Shown one piece after another: positions 43,534 through 52,973 of a stretch of DNA of 64,000 nt. Every line of letters begins with the position of its first letter. The first letter of the stretch is position 1. A program made the position numbers and the translations under genes. Under the pieces are notes generated by a model. That model had not been told where the DNA came from and did no database searches. It was given only the letters and a program-made list of their open reading frames with translations. Source of the DNA: UBA6016 sp041915365 (GTDB taxonomy: Bacteria; Campylobacterota; Campylobacteria; Campylobacterales; UBA6016); assembly GCA_041915365.1 (NCBI GenBank), contig JAYSBP010000001.1, positions 1 through 64,000 of the forward strand, read 5' to 3'.

Positions 43534-44322
43534 TTACTTCTTAAGTCCATTTACTATACTTAGCATCTCATCAGACGTCAAAATCGCTTTTGAGTTTGCC
43601 TCATAGGCCCTTTGTCCAGTAATAAGGTCTGTCATCTCTTCAACAAGCTGAACATTACTCATCTCCACAAAGCTCTGTCTTATAGAGCCTCTCCCCTCTA
43701 ACCCAGGTACGCCAACTATGGCATCACCAGAAGCCGTGGTATTGACATAATTGTTATCGCCTAGCGCATGAAGACCTGCCGGATTTACAAAAGATGCCGT
43801 CTCTATTTGACCTATTTGTTGCAAAGCTGTTTGTCCCGCCTGAAGTACACTCACGGTTCCATCTGTAGCGATTGATATTTTAGTCGCATCAGATGGAACT
43901 ACGAGCTGTGGGATAAGTGGATAACCGTCAGCCGTAACAACTGTACCATTACTGTCAAGCTTGAAAGAGCCGTTTCTTGTGTATGCCGTAGTACCATCCG
44001 GAAGCTGAACTTGAAAAAATCCATTTCCGGATATGACCATATCAAGGTCGTTGCCAGTCTCTTTGAAACTTCCTTGTGTAAACATCTTTTGAACGCTTGT
44101 CGGACGAACGCCAAGACCTACGTCTATCCCTGTAGGCGACATAGTTGTCGTAGATGTCGCGGCACCTGCGTACTGCATGGTTTGGTACATCAAATCTGCA
44201 AATTCTGCCCTTCCTTTTTTGTAGCCTATCGTATTTACGTTTGCGATATTGTTTGAGGTAACATCTATTTGTAGCTGCTGGGCTATCATACCCGTAGCGG
44301 CTGTATAAAGTGATCTCATCAT
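43534..44322 (-). CDS. flgG: flagellar distal rod protein FlgG
   Basis: 262 residues. The N-terminal rod motif is MMRSLYTAATGMIAQQLQIDVTSNNIANVNTIGYKKGRAEF (positions 1-41), and the C-terminal GYQANxK-type helix is QRAYEANSKAILTSDEMLSIVNGLKK. It forms the distal rod through the periplasm and outer membrane. It follows flgF by 6 nt and shares its sigma-54 promoter. Confidence 0.98.
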   Translation of the reverse strand: MMRSLYTAATGMIAQQLQIDVTSNNIANVNTIGYKKGRAEFADLMYQTMQYAGAATSTTTMSPTGIDVGLGVRPTSVQKMFTQGSFKETGNDLDMVISGNGFFQVQLPDGTTAYTRNGSFKLDSNGTVVTADGYPLIPQLVVPSDATKISIATDGTVSVLQAGQTALQQIGQIETASFVNPAGLHALGDNNYVNTTASGDAIVGVPGLEGRGSIRQSFVEMSNVQLVEEMTDLITGQRAYEANSKAILTSDEMLSIVNGLKK

Positions 44323-44328
44323 GGCTTA

Positions 44329-45147
44329 TTATCCTCTCACGTTTCCAAGTTTGTTTATAGCGTCCGAATTAAGGTCGTTCATTTGCGTATCCATTACCTT
44401 TTGATACATCCCGACAAGCCTGTTCGTCTCTATTAATGCGGTCATTTCAAGAACAGGATTTATATTACTCTTTTCGATATAGCCCTGCATCACAGCGCCA
44501 CTACCATCCGTAAGCAAAGGCTGTTCCTCATTTGAATATAGATTCTGCCCCTCTTTTTTGAGCATTTTTACATCATCAAATTGCGCTACTAGCATTTGAG
44601 CGTCAGGCTCTTGATTTAATACCTGACCTTGAACTTTATAGTGGATGCCGCCATTGGGGTCTATCATCACTTCTGCGCCCTCAGGAACAGTGATATAGTT
44701 TTTTGCTTCAAAATAATTTTGAGGCAGCACTGGATAGCCGTCTTTTGTAGCAAGCCTACCCTGCGAATCAACAACCAAAGAACCGTCTCTCGTATATCTA
44801 ACACCACTTGGCGTTTCAACCGCCAAAAATAAATCTTCTTTTTTTAGTGCCACATCAAAGGGATTGCCCGTTTTTGCCATTGAGCCCAAATCAAAATTTG
44901 TATACTCTTCCACTATATGCGGGGTATTATTCAAAGACCTATTTAAAAACTTAGCGGCAGGTTTTGTGTGATTTTCAAGTGGCAACTCATCCCTCATCTC
45001 TTGGAATAATCTCTTAAAATCACCAATAACTACGTCGTCTCTTTTGAATCCATTTGTATTTAGATTAGCCAAATTGTTTGTGACGACTTGCAGTCTATTA
45101 AACTGCGTAACCATCCCACCAGTGGCATCATAATAACCGCTTTGCAT
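44329..45147 (-). CDS. flgF: flagellar rod protein FlgF (FlgG2)
   Basis: 272 residues. It has the N-terminal rod motif (MQSGYYDATGGMVTQFNRLQVVTNNLANLNTNGFKR in positions 1-36) and a C-terminal rod helix (NPVLEMTALIETNRLVGMYQKVMDTQM). It is a proximal rod component placed before FlgG. From memory, C. jejuni annotates it as flgG2. It has a sigma-54 promoter 30 bp upstream. Confidence 0.95.
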   Translation of the reverse strand: MQSGYYDATGGMVTQFNRLQVVTNNLANLNTNGFKRDDVVIGDFKRLFQEMRDELPLENHTKPAAKFLNRSLNNTPHIVEEYTNFDLGSMAKTGNPFDVALKKEDLFLAVETPSGVRYTRDGSLVVDSQGRLATKDGYPVLPQNYFEAKNYITVPEGAEVMIDPNGGIHYKVQGQVLNQEPDAQMLVAQFDDVKMLKKEGQNLYSNEEQPLLTDGSGAVMQGYIEKSNINPVLEMTALIETNRLVGMYQKVMDTQMNDLNSDAINKLGNVRG

Positions 45148-45177
45148 TGCGCCTCTTAAATATTTTTACGCTTTATC

Positions 45178-45195
45178 AGCAAAAGACGTTCCAAA
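45178..45195 (-). promoter_or_regulatory. sigma-54 (RpoN) promoter of flgF-flgG
   Basis: Read leftward, TTTGGAACGTCTTTTGCT has the -24 GG and -12 GC separated by exactly 10 nt, and matches TGGAAC-N5-TTGCT well. Transcription should start near 45167, giving a leader of about 20 nt. In Campylobacter RpoN with FlgR/FlgS controls rod and hook genes. Confidence 0.85.
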
Positions 45196-45228
45196 GTTGA
45201 GTGTGTTCAAATTTAATAAACTTTTTTG

Positions 45229-45234
45229 TATAAT
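45229..45234 (+). promoter_or_regulatory. -10 element for rpoD
   Basis: TATAAT is preceded by a T-run (TTTTTTG), the typical Campylobacter vegetative promoter style, with no strong -35. The start site is near 45241, leaving a leader of about 60 nt before the GTG at 45303. Confidence 0.65.
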
Positions 45235-45302
45235 CGCCCTTCGCTAAAAACGCATTAATGCGTAAAATTCTCCAAAAAACACTCGCAAAGAGGAAGTTAA
45301 AA

Positions 45303-47165
45303 GTGTCTGCAAAATCTACGGCAAACCAATTAGAAGATATATTTAAAGATAATAAAAACGAAACGTTAACATACGAAAAAATCGTCGAGACAATGGACAA
45401 ACTGCCGACAGCCGCAGTTGCCAAAAAAATCTCGGAAATGGCGAAAAAAAATAAAACATTCCTTTGCTCTTCAGCCGAAGCGGCAAAGCTAATGAATATC
45501 GCCGATGCGCAAAGAAACAAAGAAGCATTCCTTGCGATGAAAAGCGAAATGCAAACAGATACTATGGACTTCACAAAAGATAAAGAGCTGCTTGAGTGGT
45601 CACGCTCCGATAGTCCAGTCAGAATGTATCTAAGAGAAATGGGGCAAATCCCACTTCTCACAAAAGAAGAAGAAGTTGAGCTATCCATCAAAATAGAGCA
45701 AGGCGAGGACATGATCCTTGACTCTATCTGCTCTGTCGGCTACCTAATCCAATTTATCATCAACTACAAAGAGGCTTTGATAAATAGGGAACGACGCGTA
45801 AAAGAGCTATTTAAAAGCTTTGGCGACGAAGAGGAAGAGGAAGAGGAAGAAGCCGAGTATGAAGACGGTGACGACATAGAAGAAGAAGGCGAGGCTGACA
45901 AAGGCATCTCCAAAAAAGACCAAAAACGTGTAGAAAAAGTCCTCGAAGCCTTCAAGACATTGGAAAAAGCAAAAAAAGAGTGGGAAAAAACAAACAAATT
46001 CGACATGGTTGGCGATGACCAACTAGCCCCTGAGAACTTGCTCAACATACTTGTAAACGCATTCAAAAAAAGAATGGTAAAAGAAGCGCTTTTGGAGCTT
46101 GGACCGACATCAAAGCTCATAAATGAGCTTGTTCGAGCAATGGAAACAAGCTTAAAAAGCGATGGCGATTTTGATAAAGAGCTCAAGAAACTTGAGTATA
46201 GATTGCCGCTTTTCAACGATCAGCTCAAAGAAAAGCACAAAAAAATGCTCGAAAACATTGTCAATATGACAAAAGAAGAGATAGCTGCAAGCGTACCAGA
46301 ACAAACGATGGTTTCTACATATATGGAAATCAAAAAACTCTTTGAAAACTTTGAAGCCGGAAAAGATAGCTTCAATATGCAACCAGAAGAGCTAAAAGAG
46401 GTTTTGGAGCAAATCAAAAGAGGTAAAAAAATCTCAGATGACGCTAAAACCAGAATGGCAAAATCAAACCTAAGGCTTGTTGTATCAATAGCAAAAAGAT
46501 ACACAAATAGAGGGCTACCATTCCTTGATCTCATCCAAGAGGGCAATATAGGTCTCATGAAGGCCGTAGATAAATTCGAGTATAAAAAAGGGTATAAGTT
46601 CTCCACTTACGCAACTTGGTGGATTAGGCAGGCTATTAGTCGCTCTATAGCAGATCAGGCCAGAACCATTCGTATTCCGATACATATGATTGAGTCTATT
46701 AATAGAATCAACAAAGTAATCAGAAAACATATCCAAGAGACGGGACAAGAGCCCGATGTAGACGCAATAGCCGAAGAGGTACAACTATCTGTAGAGAAAG
46801 TCAAAAATATTATCAAAATAACGAAAGAACCGATAAGCCTTGAGGCACCGATAGGAAACGAAGACGACGGTAAGTTTGGGGATTTCGTAGAGGATAGAAA
46901 CTCTGTTAGCCCTATGGACAATGTAATGAAACAAGATCTAAAAGAGCAAATAGACAACGTGCTAGAACAACTATCAGACAGGGAAAGAGCTGTTATAAAA
47001 ATGAGATTTGGTCTACTAGATGACGAATCAGATAGGACTCTTGAGGAGATAGGCAAAGAGCTTAGCGTAACAAGAGAGAGAGTAAGACAGATAGAGTCAA
47101 GCGCAATCAAAAAACTAAAACACCCAAAAGTTGGGCGAGCGCTAAAAAGCTACATAGAAAACTAA
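45303..47165 (+). CDS. rpoD: RNA polymerase housekeeping sigma factor (sigma-70/RpoD)
   Basis: 620 residues from the GTG at 45303, chosen because GAGGAAG lies 6 nt upstream. The ATG at 45258 has no ribosome site. Region 1.1 is at the N-terminus, 1.2 at SPVRMYLREMGQIPLLTKEEE, region 2 at SNLRLVVSIAKRYTNRGLPFLDLIQEGNIGLMKAV then YATWWIRQAISRSI, and region 4 at TLEEIGKELSVTRERVRQIES. The non-conserved region between 1.2 and 2.1 has a long acidic tract (DEEEEEEEAEYEDGDDIEEEGE). It directs most transcription. Confidence 0.98.
   Translation: MSAKSTANQLEDIFKDNKNETLTYEKIVETMDKLPTAAVAKKISEMAKKNKTFLCSSAEAAKLMNIADAQRNKEAFLAMKSEMQTDTMDFTKDKELLEWSRSDSPVRMYLREMGQIPLLTKEEEVELSIKIEQGEDMILDSICSVGYLIQFIINYKEALINRERRVKELFKSFGDEEEEEEEEAEYEDGDDIEEEGEADKGISKKDQKRVEKVLEAFKTLEKAKKEWEKTNKFDMVGDDQLAPENLLNILVNAFKKRMVKEALLELGPTSKLINELVRAMETSLKSDGDFDKELKKLEYRLPLFNDQLKEKHKKMLENIVNMTKEEIAASVPEQTMVSTYMEIKKLFENFEAGKDSFNMQPEELKEVLEQIKRGKKISDDAKTRMAKSNLRLVVSIAKRYTNRGLPFLDLIQEGNIGLMKAVDKFEYKKGYKFSTYATWWIRQAISRSIADQARTIRIPIHMIESINRINKVIRKHIQETGQEPDVDAIAEEVQLSVEKVKNIIKITKEPISLEAPIGNEDDGKFGDFVEDRNSVSPMDNVMKQDLKEQIDNVLEQLSDRERAVIKMRFGLLDDESDRTLEEIGKELSVTRERVRQIESSAIKKLKHPKVGRALKSYIEN
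45828..45845 (+). repeat. GAAGAG hexanucleotide repeat in rpoD
   Basis: Three perfect GAAGAG copies, followed by GAAGAA, encode part of the acidic tract. A six-base unit keeps frame, so slippage would change tract length without destroying the sigma factor. Confidence 0.6.
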
Positions 47166-47170
47166 ATATA

Positions 47171-47196
47171 TTTTGTCGGTCTTTTGACCGACAAAA
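47171..47196. terminator. bidirectional terminator between rpoD and the Sel1-repeat gene
   Basis: TTTTGTCGGTC (47171-47181) and GACCGACAAAA (47186-47196) form a perfect 11-bp stem with a TTTT loop. The genes on both sides converge here. U-tracts in either direction come from the stem ends. Confidence 0.85.
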
Positions 47197-47201
47197 ATTG
47201 A

Positions 47202-47852
47202 CTACTTGAAAGTAACTAGATTATCAACCATTCTATTCATCACATTGCCGCACGCTGGAGAAAATCCAAGAACGCACCCTCTATCCATATAAAAAAAGCC
47301 GACATTCATTTCCCTTGCGCCGCCATTAACACCGTCTACGCCGTTAAATCTATTAACACCATAGTAGTAGCATCCGGCCGCATTATTTAGCTCACAAGCT
47401 TTTTGCAGATAGTTATCCGAGCTAGCGGCATTTTTTGCAACACCTTCCGCTCCCGATTGATAGAATATTGCCATTGAAAGACAAGAGTCCCCACTACCAA
47501 TTTTACAGCCCTTCTCAAATAGCGGAACTGCTTTTTTCATATCTTTTTTGACTACTTTGCCTGCTTCATATATAGTAGCTAGCGCATCACAAGCACCGGC
47601 ATTGCCTGCATCGCAGCTTTTTGTATATAAATCAACTGCCTTTGATTCATTTTTTGCTACACCCATACCGTTCATATTGAAATATGCAGCGTTAAAGCAT
47701 GCTACTCCATTTTTTTCTTTGTTACAAACACCTTCAAAAATAGACGCAGACTTTGCGTAGTCTTTCGCCTTGTAGGCAGCCATCGCATCATCAAAGGTTG
47801 CTCCAAAAACGACGCTTGAGATAAATGCAGAAATCAATATAGCCTTTTTCAT
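47202..47852 (-). CDS. exported Sel1-like repeat protein with paired cysteines
   Basis: 216 residues from the ATG at 47852. A signal peptide (MKKAILISAFISSVVFGA) is followed by about five Sel1 repeats, each with a Cys near the start and another 7-9 residues on (for example CNKEKNGVAC, CDAGNAGAC, CKIGSGDSC, CELNNAAGC, CVLGFSPAC). Paired cysteines of this kind are typical of Helicobacter cysteine-rich (Hcp) proteins, where they form disulfides. The likely role is protein-protein interaction in the periplasm, and some relatives bind penicillin. It has its own transcript with a strong 3' terminator. Confidence 0.85.
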   Translation of the reverse strand: MKKAILISAFISSVVFGATFDDAMAAYKAKDYAKSASIFEGVCNKEKNGVACFNAAYFNMNGMGVAKNESKAVDLYTKSCDAGNAGACDALATIYEAGKVVKKDMKKAVPLFEKGCKIGSGDSCLSMAIFYQSGAEGVAKNAASSDNYLQKACELNNAAGCYYYGVNRFNGVDGVNGGAREMNVGFFYMDRGCVLGFSPACGNVMNRMVDNLVTFK

Positions 47853-47987
47853 CAAAATCCTTTTTAAACTTTAGGTTTTTACAAATTATAGCAAACGAAA
47901 ATAATATTTGTTAATTTCCATCAAAAGACGTTATTTTTAAGAACATCTTGCATACAATCTTTAAAAATTCTTGCAAAAAGGGATACA

Positions 47988-48419
47988 ATGAGATTATTTT
48001 TGGCATCAATACTGATGGCGGCAACCACATTATTTGCGGCTCCAGAATGGGCTTCTATATATCAAAGTCCGGAAATCGATTTGTCTTATGATAAAAACGC
48101 ATACAGAGTAAATCAAAGCTCAAAAAGCAATGTTAGAATGGCGGTTGTTTTATATAATTATAAACAAGGCGGAACGAAGAGAGCCTTGATAGACTCTCTT
48201 AAAAAGCTTGGCATAAAAGGTGCTGCAGACTTCCAATATGCAGTAGACTACAAATACTTTAACACCGTAAAAGCCGAAAGCTACAAGGGTGCAACTATTT
48301 TTATGGATAAAAATTTTAAAGTACTGGACACAAAAGAGTATAAGGAGGCGTGGAATAAAAACACTTCAGAGGATACGCAAATAATAATGGCAATACTCAA
48401 AAATCAAATGGGTGCCTAA
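47988..48419 (+). CDS. exported protein of unknown function
   Basis: 143 residues. There is a signal peptide (MRLFLASILMAATTLFA) with cleavage near AAPEW. The mature part has a DUF-like alpha/beta appearance (VRMAVVLYNYKQGG, RALIDSLKKLGIKGAADFQYAVDYKYF) but I do not recognise the family. AAAAGGG precedes the ATG. It is a single gene closed by its own terminator at 48427-48448. Confidence 0.7.
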   Translation: MRLFLASILMAATTLFAAPEWASIYQSPEIDLSYDKNAYRVNQSSKSNVRMAVVLYNYKQGGTKRALIDSLKKLGIKGAADFQYAVDYKYFNTVKAESYKGATIFMDKNFKVLDTKEYKEAWNKNTSEDTQIIMAILKNQMGA

Positions 48420-48426
48420 CAAAACA

Positions 48427-48448
48427 GTCTCTCGTATTTGCGAGAGAC
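48427..48448. terminator. terminator between the exported protein and the caspase gene
   Basis: GTCTCTCG (48427-48434) and CGAGAGAC (48441-48448) make an 8-bp stem with a 6-nt loop. Rightward it is followed by CCTTCTTTTT, and leftward by TGTTTTGTT. It serves both converging genes. Confidence 0.8.
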
Positions 48449-48456
48449 CCTTCTTT

Positions 48457-51400
48457 TTACTTTACCTTCAACAAGTCATAATCTTTGCCAAAATTCAAAA
48501 TAGTAGGTGTTTGTGGATGTCCGATTGACGCAGACAAAGCGGATGTCTCTTCTTTTGCAAACATACCCATCTCTTCAACACTTACCGAACCGTGCTTGTC
48601 TTTGTCGACTTTGGCTGGACTATTTAATCCATCCAAAAGCACATGCGTAAATAGTCCGTTGCCCTTATAGCCATCTATCGCTGTCTGCTGACTGCCGGCG
48701 GATGCGTATATGTGAAGTCCGCTCTTTTTAGCCAATACCGACATTTTAGAATCATAAAGCCCAGACATTACAGCATCGAGACCACCGGCGTGACAAGTAT
48801 CAAGTACAAAAAGTTGCTTGAATGATGCTATCTCTTTGCTGATATTTACAACGTCATTTGAACTTATCATCGTATTTGGATCCAAAATGCCATTGTATGA
48901 ATGGGTCACAAGATAATACTGCCCGTCAAAAAGCACACCGTGACTAGCCGCAAAAAATACGAACACATCTTGCGGCTCCGCATTTTTTGCAATTTCACGC
49001 AAACTTGCCTGTATGTTTTGTTTTGTCGCTTCTTCATTCGATATTACTTTTTTTACCACATTGTCTTTTGCAAATATTGTTTTTGACTTTTTGTCAAATA
49101 AACCAATAAAATCACTTGCATCTTTTGCGGCATATTTTAGGTTTGCATCGCTCTCAAGAAATTTATCAATGCCAATTGAAACAATATATAATTTAGGCGC
49201 TTTCGGCTTTTCAGTGGAGGTGTATTCTTTTGCGTCAAATCCACTTTGTGCGGTATTTGACGCATTAAATGCTGATATCATATATTCATTCTGACCGCTA
49301 ACCGCCCAAGTCTCAAAATAAGATTCTACAAATTCACCCTTGATATTAGAGACTATTGCAGTGCCAATCGTTTTATTCTCTTTTACTTTTTTTAACGCCC
49401 TCTCATTGCTTGCTTTTATGGATGACGATGTTTGAGCTGTGAGTTTTGCCTCCTCTTTTTTTAGCACGCCGTCAGAATCACTATAATATCCATCGGAATA
49501 TGCCAACTTGCCGTTATGGAACAATCTTATCTCACCTATTCCACCGCCCATGGAACGTACTTGATAATACACTTTTACTTTTCCGGCCGCAGATGGAGAT
49601 ATTTTTGTTATCTTAGCTTCTGGAGTACTATTAGCTAGGGCGTCCTCTATATTCATTGGTATATATTTGGCTACATCGTCTCCGGCAAGTTTCATTCTGA
49701 CTATATCCGTACGATAAAAAATATCATACATTCTATCCATCGTCACAAGAGAGGCCTCTTTATTTTCGCCCCTATTTACATGATAACCGAGATACTTAGC
49801 ACCATTTTTCGAGGATGTAAAATACCCCTCTGGTGTCCATACTATCCATTCATTATTTTTTGATACAAAAACGGAGACAAGTGGCAATATCTGTTTGTGC
49901 CTATAAACGGATGCAAAATTACCGCTTGCAAGATGTGCACTTTGCATTTCATCTATAGTGTTAATAGGCCATTTCTTATTATCCTCGCTGTTTTTCCTAC
50001 TATCCAGCTCGCTTTGAAGCCAGACAGTGTCAACACTAGGTTGTATTTTACTTAGACCATTTAGTGACCATACTTTGAAGCTCTGGTCACCAGAGCCGCT
50101 AACTAGCCACTTGTCATTTGCGGCGAGGGATAGAATATCAACACTATGCCCGACAAGCCTAGCAAGCAACTCACCGTTAATGTTAAAAACATGCAAATAA
50201 CCGAAACGGCCACCGCTCACAATCAACCCATCCTGCGTAAACCCATAAACAGTGTGTGCGCTACCATTGTTTTGTGACTTTACAATCGACGCGACTACTT
50301 TTGACCCCAGCTTCACAAGGAGTTTCCTGTCGTTTTCAGACGTTTCAAGCGAATAACCATTCCAAGTTTTAGGCATTCTGCTGAAGCTTGTCATTTTATT
50401 TTGTTGCACAGAACTCAGTGTAAAATTTTGAATATTAAATACTCTTTCAAGAGAACTATTGTTGCTAGCTATCTCGCCAGAGTCAAACGTATTGCCAAAA
50501 GCAATATCATCTCCTCTTATTCCAATAGCAAAAACACCGCCGCCAACCTCTTTTGATGATTGAAGCTCTAATTTTCCAACAGGCGAAAAGGCTTTAATCG
50601 CAAAACTACTGCCACCGGCAGCCAATACTTTTCCATTTGGCAAAAACGCTGCAGCCCTTACTAGATTATCGAATGGGAGTTTATTTTGTTCTGCAAATTC
50701 AGGAATTTTGTACACTTTTACGACACTGTCATTTGCTGATGAAGCCATAGAGACCGCCAGTTGTTTACCGTCTTTTGAAAGAGCGAGTGTATTTATCGGC
50801 AACGGAGATTCAAACTCCGCCACAAAACCAAACTGCTTATCATATATAGTTATCCACTTATCAAGACAACCTATGGCCACGTATCCTCCACCAGAGGCTA
50901 TGCTGTCAACTGCTGCCGCCTGATATTTTTCCGCTACTAGCCCCTTGTTTACATCATAAATATGCACCGTTTGATGCTTGCCTACAGCAATGACGTATTC
51001 GTTTGTCATAAATCTAACCGAAAGATAGCCCCCACTACCGTCCATCTCTTTTCGAAGCCAATCTTTTGCTTTATACTGATGACTTTTTATAAGTGCACCT
51101 GTTTTTGCATTCCAAAAATTAACACTATTGTCAGCAGATACCGACACTAACATTTTGCCGTCAGGACTAAAGTCGAGGTCATTTATGACATCGGTATGCC
51201 CCTTGAGCAGGCTTAAAAGCTTGCCTATTTTGTAGTCATACAGCCTGATAGCGCCAGCTCTTTTTAAATCTCTTTGATCATAAAACATTCCGCCAGTAGC
51301 AAGTATGTTTGAATCCGGTGAGACCGCAATACTATAAACTCCGCCCCAGCTTTGAGACATCTCGCCTAGGATTTGCCTTTTTTCACTCATTGTGGAGCTA

Positions 51401-51570
51401 TCCCAAACCCGCACGCTATTATCTGAACTGGAGGTTATTATCTCTTTTCCATCATAAGAGACAACCATCTTTTTGATAACAGACGTATGTATTCCAGTAG
51501 ACAGCTGAGGAAATATCTCAACGCCAAAGGCAAATACAAAAAATGAAAGCATTAACAGGACTGCTCTCAT
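48457..51570 (-). CDS. exported WD40-repeat protein with C-terminal caspase-like protease domain
   Basis: 1037 residues. A signal peptide (VLLMLSFFVFAFG) is followed by WD40 blades over about 30-500 (clear examples: SSSDNSVRVWDSS, HTDVINDLDFSPDGKMLVSVS, GDQSFKVWS), a beta-rich middle, and a peptidase C14 domain from about residue 790. The catalytic dyad is His877 (FAASHGVLF) and Cys926 (LDTCHAGG). DKDKHGSVSVEE at 989-1000 resembles an EF-hand Ca2+ loop. Metacaspase-like enzymes cleave after Arg/Lys and often need Ca2+. The start overlaps the LPP20/DUF4384 gene by 4 nt. Substrate and role are unknown. Confidence 0.88.
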   Translation of the reverse strand: MRAVLLMLSFFVFAFGVEIFPQLSTGIHTSVIKKMVVSYDGKEIITSSSDNSVRVWDSSTMSEKRQILGEMSQSWGGVYSIAVSPDSNILATGGMFYDQRDLKRAGAIRLYDYKIGKLLSLLKGHTDVINDLDFSPDGKMLVSVSADNSVNFWNAKTGALIKSHQYKAKDWLRKEMDGSGGYLSVRFMTNEYVIAVGKHQTVHIYDVNKGLVAEKYQAAAVDSIASGGGYVAIGCLDKWITIYDKQFGFVAEFESPLPINTLALSKDGKQLAVSMASSANDSVVKVYKIPEFAEQNKLPFDNLVRAAAFLPNGKVLAAGGSSFAIKAFSPVGKLELQSSKEVGGGVFAIGIRGDDIAFGNTFDSGEIASNNSSLERVFNIQNFTLSSVQQNKMTSFSRMPKTWNGYSLETSENDRKLLVKLGSKVVASIVKSQNNGSAHTVYGFTQDGLIVSGGRFGYLHVFNINGELLARLVGHSVDILSLAANDKWLVSGSGDQSFKVWSLNGLSKIQPSVDTVWLQSELDSRKNSEDNKKWPINTIDEMQSAHLASGNFASVYRHKQILPLVSVFVSKNNEWIVWTPEGYFTSSKNGAKYLGYHVNRGENKEASLVTMDRMYDIFYRTDIVRMKLAGDDVAKYIPMNIEDALANSTPEAKITKISPSAAGKVKVYYQVRSMGGGIGEIRLFHNGKLAYSDGYYSDSDGVLKKEEAKLTAQTSSSIKASNERALKKVKENKTIGTAIVSNIKGEFVESYFETWAVSGQNEYMISAFNASNTAQSGFDAKEYTSTEKPKAPKLYIVSIGIDKFLESDANLKYAAKDASDFIGLFDKKSKTIFAKDNVVKKVISNEEATKQNIQASLREIAKNAEPQDVFVFFAASHGVLFDGQYYLVTHSYNGILDPNTMISSNDVVNISKEIASFKQLFVLDTCHAGGLDAVMSGLYDSKMSVLAKKSGLHIYASAGSQQTAIDGYKGNGLFTHVLLDGLNSPAKVDKDKHGSVSVEEMGMFAKEETSALSASIGHPQTPTILNFGKDYDLLKVK

Positions 51571-52940
51571 TTTGCCTCCTCATCAAAAGTGCTCATCATC
51601 AGTACATTTTCGGCTGTTTTTTCTCTCGTATCTTTTACCTTTGAAATCGCCCTTGTCTTCATTACGCCGTCATTTGCGCTAACCCCAACTCTATATAGAC
51701 CTGTATTTTTTTCATAAATGTATTGTGGAAGCTTCGCATTTTTTGTTGTAGCGATTATCTGATAAGACTCCAGCCCAAACGGTGGCGTAACCTCATATTC
51801 GCCAAGGACAACATCCTTATTCATCTCTTCCCCAGATACACGCTTGATGAACTTTGCCGTACCGGTAGCGTTTTCATTTATCTCAACCAAATAGGATATG
51901 TTTTCCCCTGGTTTTTTTGAGTGCCCGACAATATAAAATTCACCAACCTGACTAAGTTTCGCTACAAGCTTAAATCTATCCCCTTTTTTGAAGACAAGAG
52001 AGTTTGAGCCCCTGTCGGTACTAAGAGATGCTCTAAAATCATCAGATACGACAACCCCGCTTTGCAGTAGTGCCTCAAAACTATTGTCGATTGGTTTGTA
52101 TCCATATTTACTATAAACCGCCTCATCAACGCTAAGCGTCTTTGACTCTAGACTTGTTCCGTCTGCATTGTAGAGCGTATATGTTACCTCTATCGAGTTT
52201 TTCAGGACTCTATACTTGCCTATATAGCGATATTTTGCGTCATTTTGCGCTTTTACCCCTTTCATTGCTGACTCAAGCCTGTCCTTTACAACCATTGAGA
52301 ACTCTGTCGGTGTAGTGGAGGTGGACGGCGTAGGGGCATATATATACACGCTATCATACTTTGTAAGCGTAAAAGCCCTTGTCAGTCTCTCAATAGTGTC
52401 TATTTTTCTTGATATTTTCTCAAGCTCCGCCGTTATCTGCCCTCTGGATACCAACTGAGCATCAATGCTTGAGCCAAGCAAAGTTATAACGCTTTTTAGC
52501 CTTGCATACTCATCATAACTTTTGATAGCCTCTTCAAGGAGTGATTGTTTTTGTTCTGTATTTTTGGAGGAATTGGCCGCCGAAAAATTCTTTTGGCACT
52601 CTTTCGCAACATCCGCAGCTCTATTCTTGTATGCAGACAATGAGTTTTCTTTGAGATTGACTTTGACATAATAAGGCTTTTGCGATACAACCTCAAACTC
52701 TGGAGCCAAAATAGGCAAGCTAGATGTAACCTCTAACTCAGACTCAGCGATACCCTCATTTTTTGAGTTTTTAAATGAGTAGTATCTACTTTTTACCTCA
52801 CTAAAAAGATTTGAAGATAAATCTGAAAGTGCCGCTTTTTTGGCATCTTCAAGGGTTTCACCCTGACCAACGCCGCTATAGTCGGTAGCCCAAATTGATG
52901 TTGAAAATAACAATACGAGGAATCCTAACTTTGTGCGCAT
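51567..52940 (-). CDS. exported LPP20 / DUF4384 domain protein, caspase partner
   Basis: 457 residues. There is a signal peptide (LGFLVLLFSTSIWA). An N-terminal LPP20-type region (YSGVGQGETLEDAKKAALSDLSSNLFSEV) is followed by a helical middle with a coiled-coil tendency, then a DUF4384-like domain (FKKGDRFKLVAKLSQVGEFYIVGHSK, with LVEINENA). DUF4384 is often associated with caspase-like proteins. The start has GGAGGGG. The stop overlaps the caspase gene (ATGA), so the two are translated together. It probably binds or targets the WD40/caspase protein at the envelope. Confidence 0.75.
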   Translation of the reverse strand: MRTKLGFLVLLFSTSIWATDYSGVGQGETLEDAKKAALSDLSSNLFSEVKSRYYSFKNSKNEGIAESELEVTSSLPILAPEFEVVSQKPYYVKVNLKENSLSAYKNRAADVAKECQKNFSAANSSKNTEQKQSLLEEAIKSYDEYARLKSVITLLGSSIDAQLVSRGQITAELEKISRKIDTIERLTRAFTLTKYDSVYIYAPTPSTSTTPTEFSMVVKDRLESAMKGVKAQNDAKYRYIGKYRVLKNSIEVTYTLYNADGTSLESKTLSVDEAVYSKYGYKPIDNSFEALLQSGVVVSDDFRASLSTDRGSNSLVFKKGDRFKLVAKLSQVGEFYIVGHSKKPGENISYLVEINENATGTAKFIKRVSGEEMNKDVVLGEYEVTPPFGLESYQIIATTKNAKLPQYIYEKNTGLYRVGVSANDGVMKTRAISKVKDTREKTAENVLMMSTFDEEAK

Positions 52941-52973
52941 TAGCCCCTCCGGGTTTGGTTTTTTGGATTAGTA

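Noticed and set aside
45258..45302. ATG start of rpoD at 45258
   Set aside because: It has no ribosome site, whereas GTG at 45303 has GAGGAAG at good spacing.
45764..46216. 150-codon minus-strand ORF within rpoD, Ser-rich
   Set aside because: It is the reverse complement of the Glu/Lys-rich sigma-factor tract, has no ribosome site and no credible protein composition.
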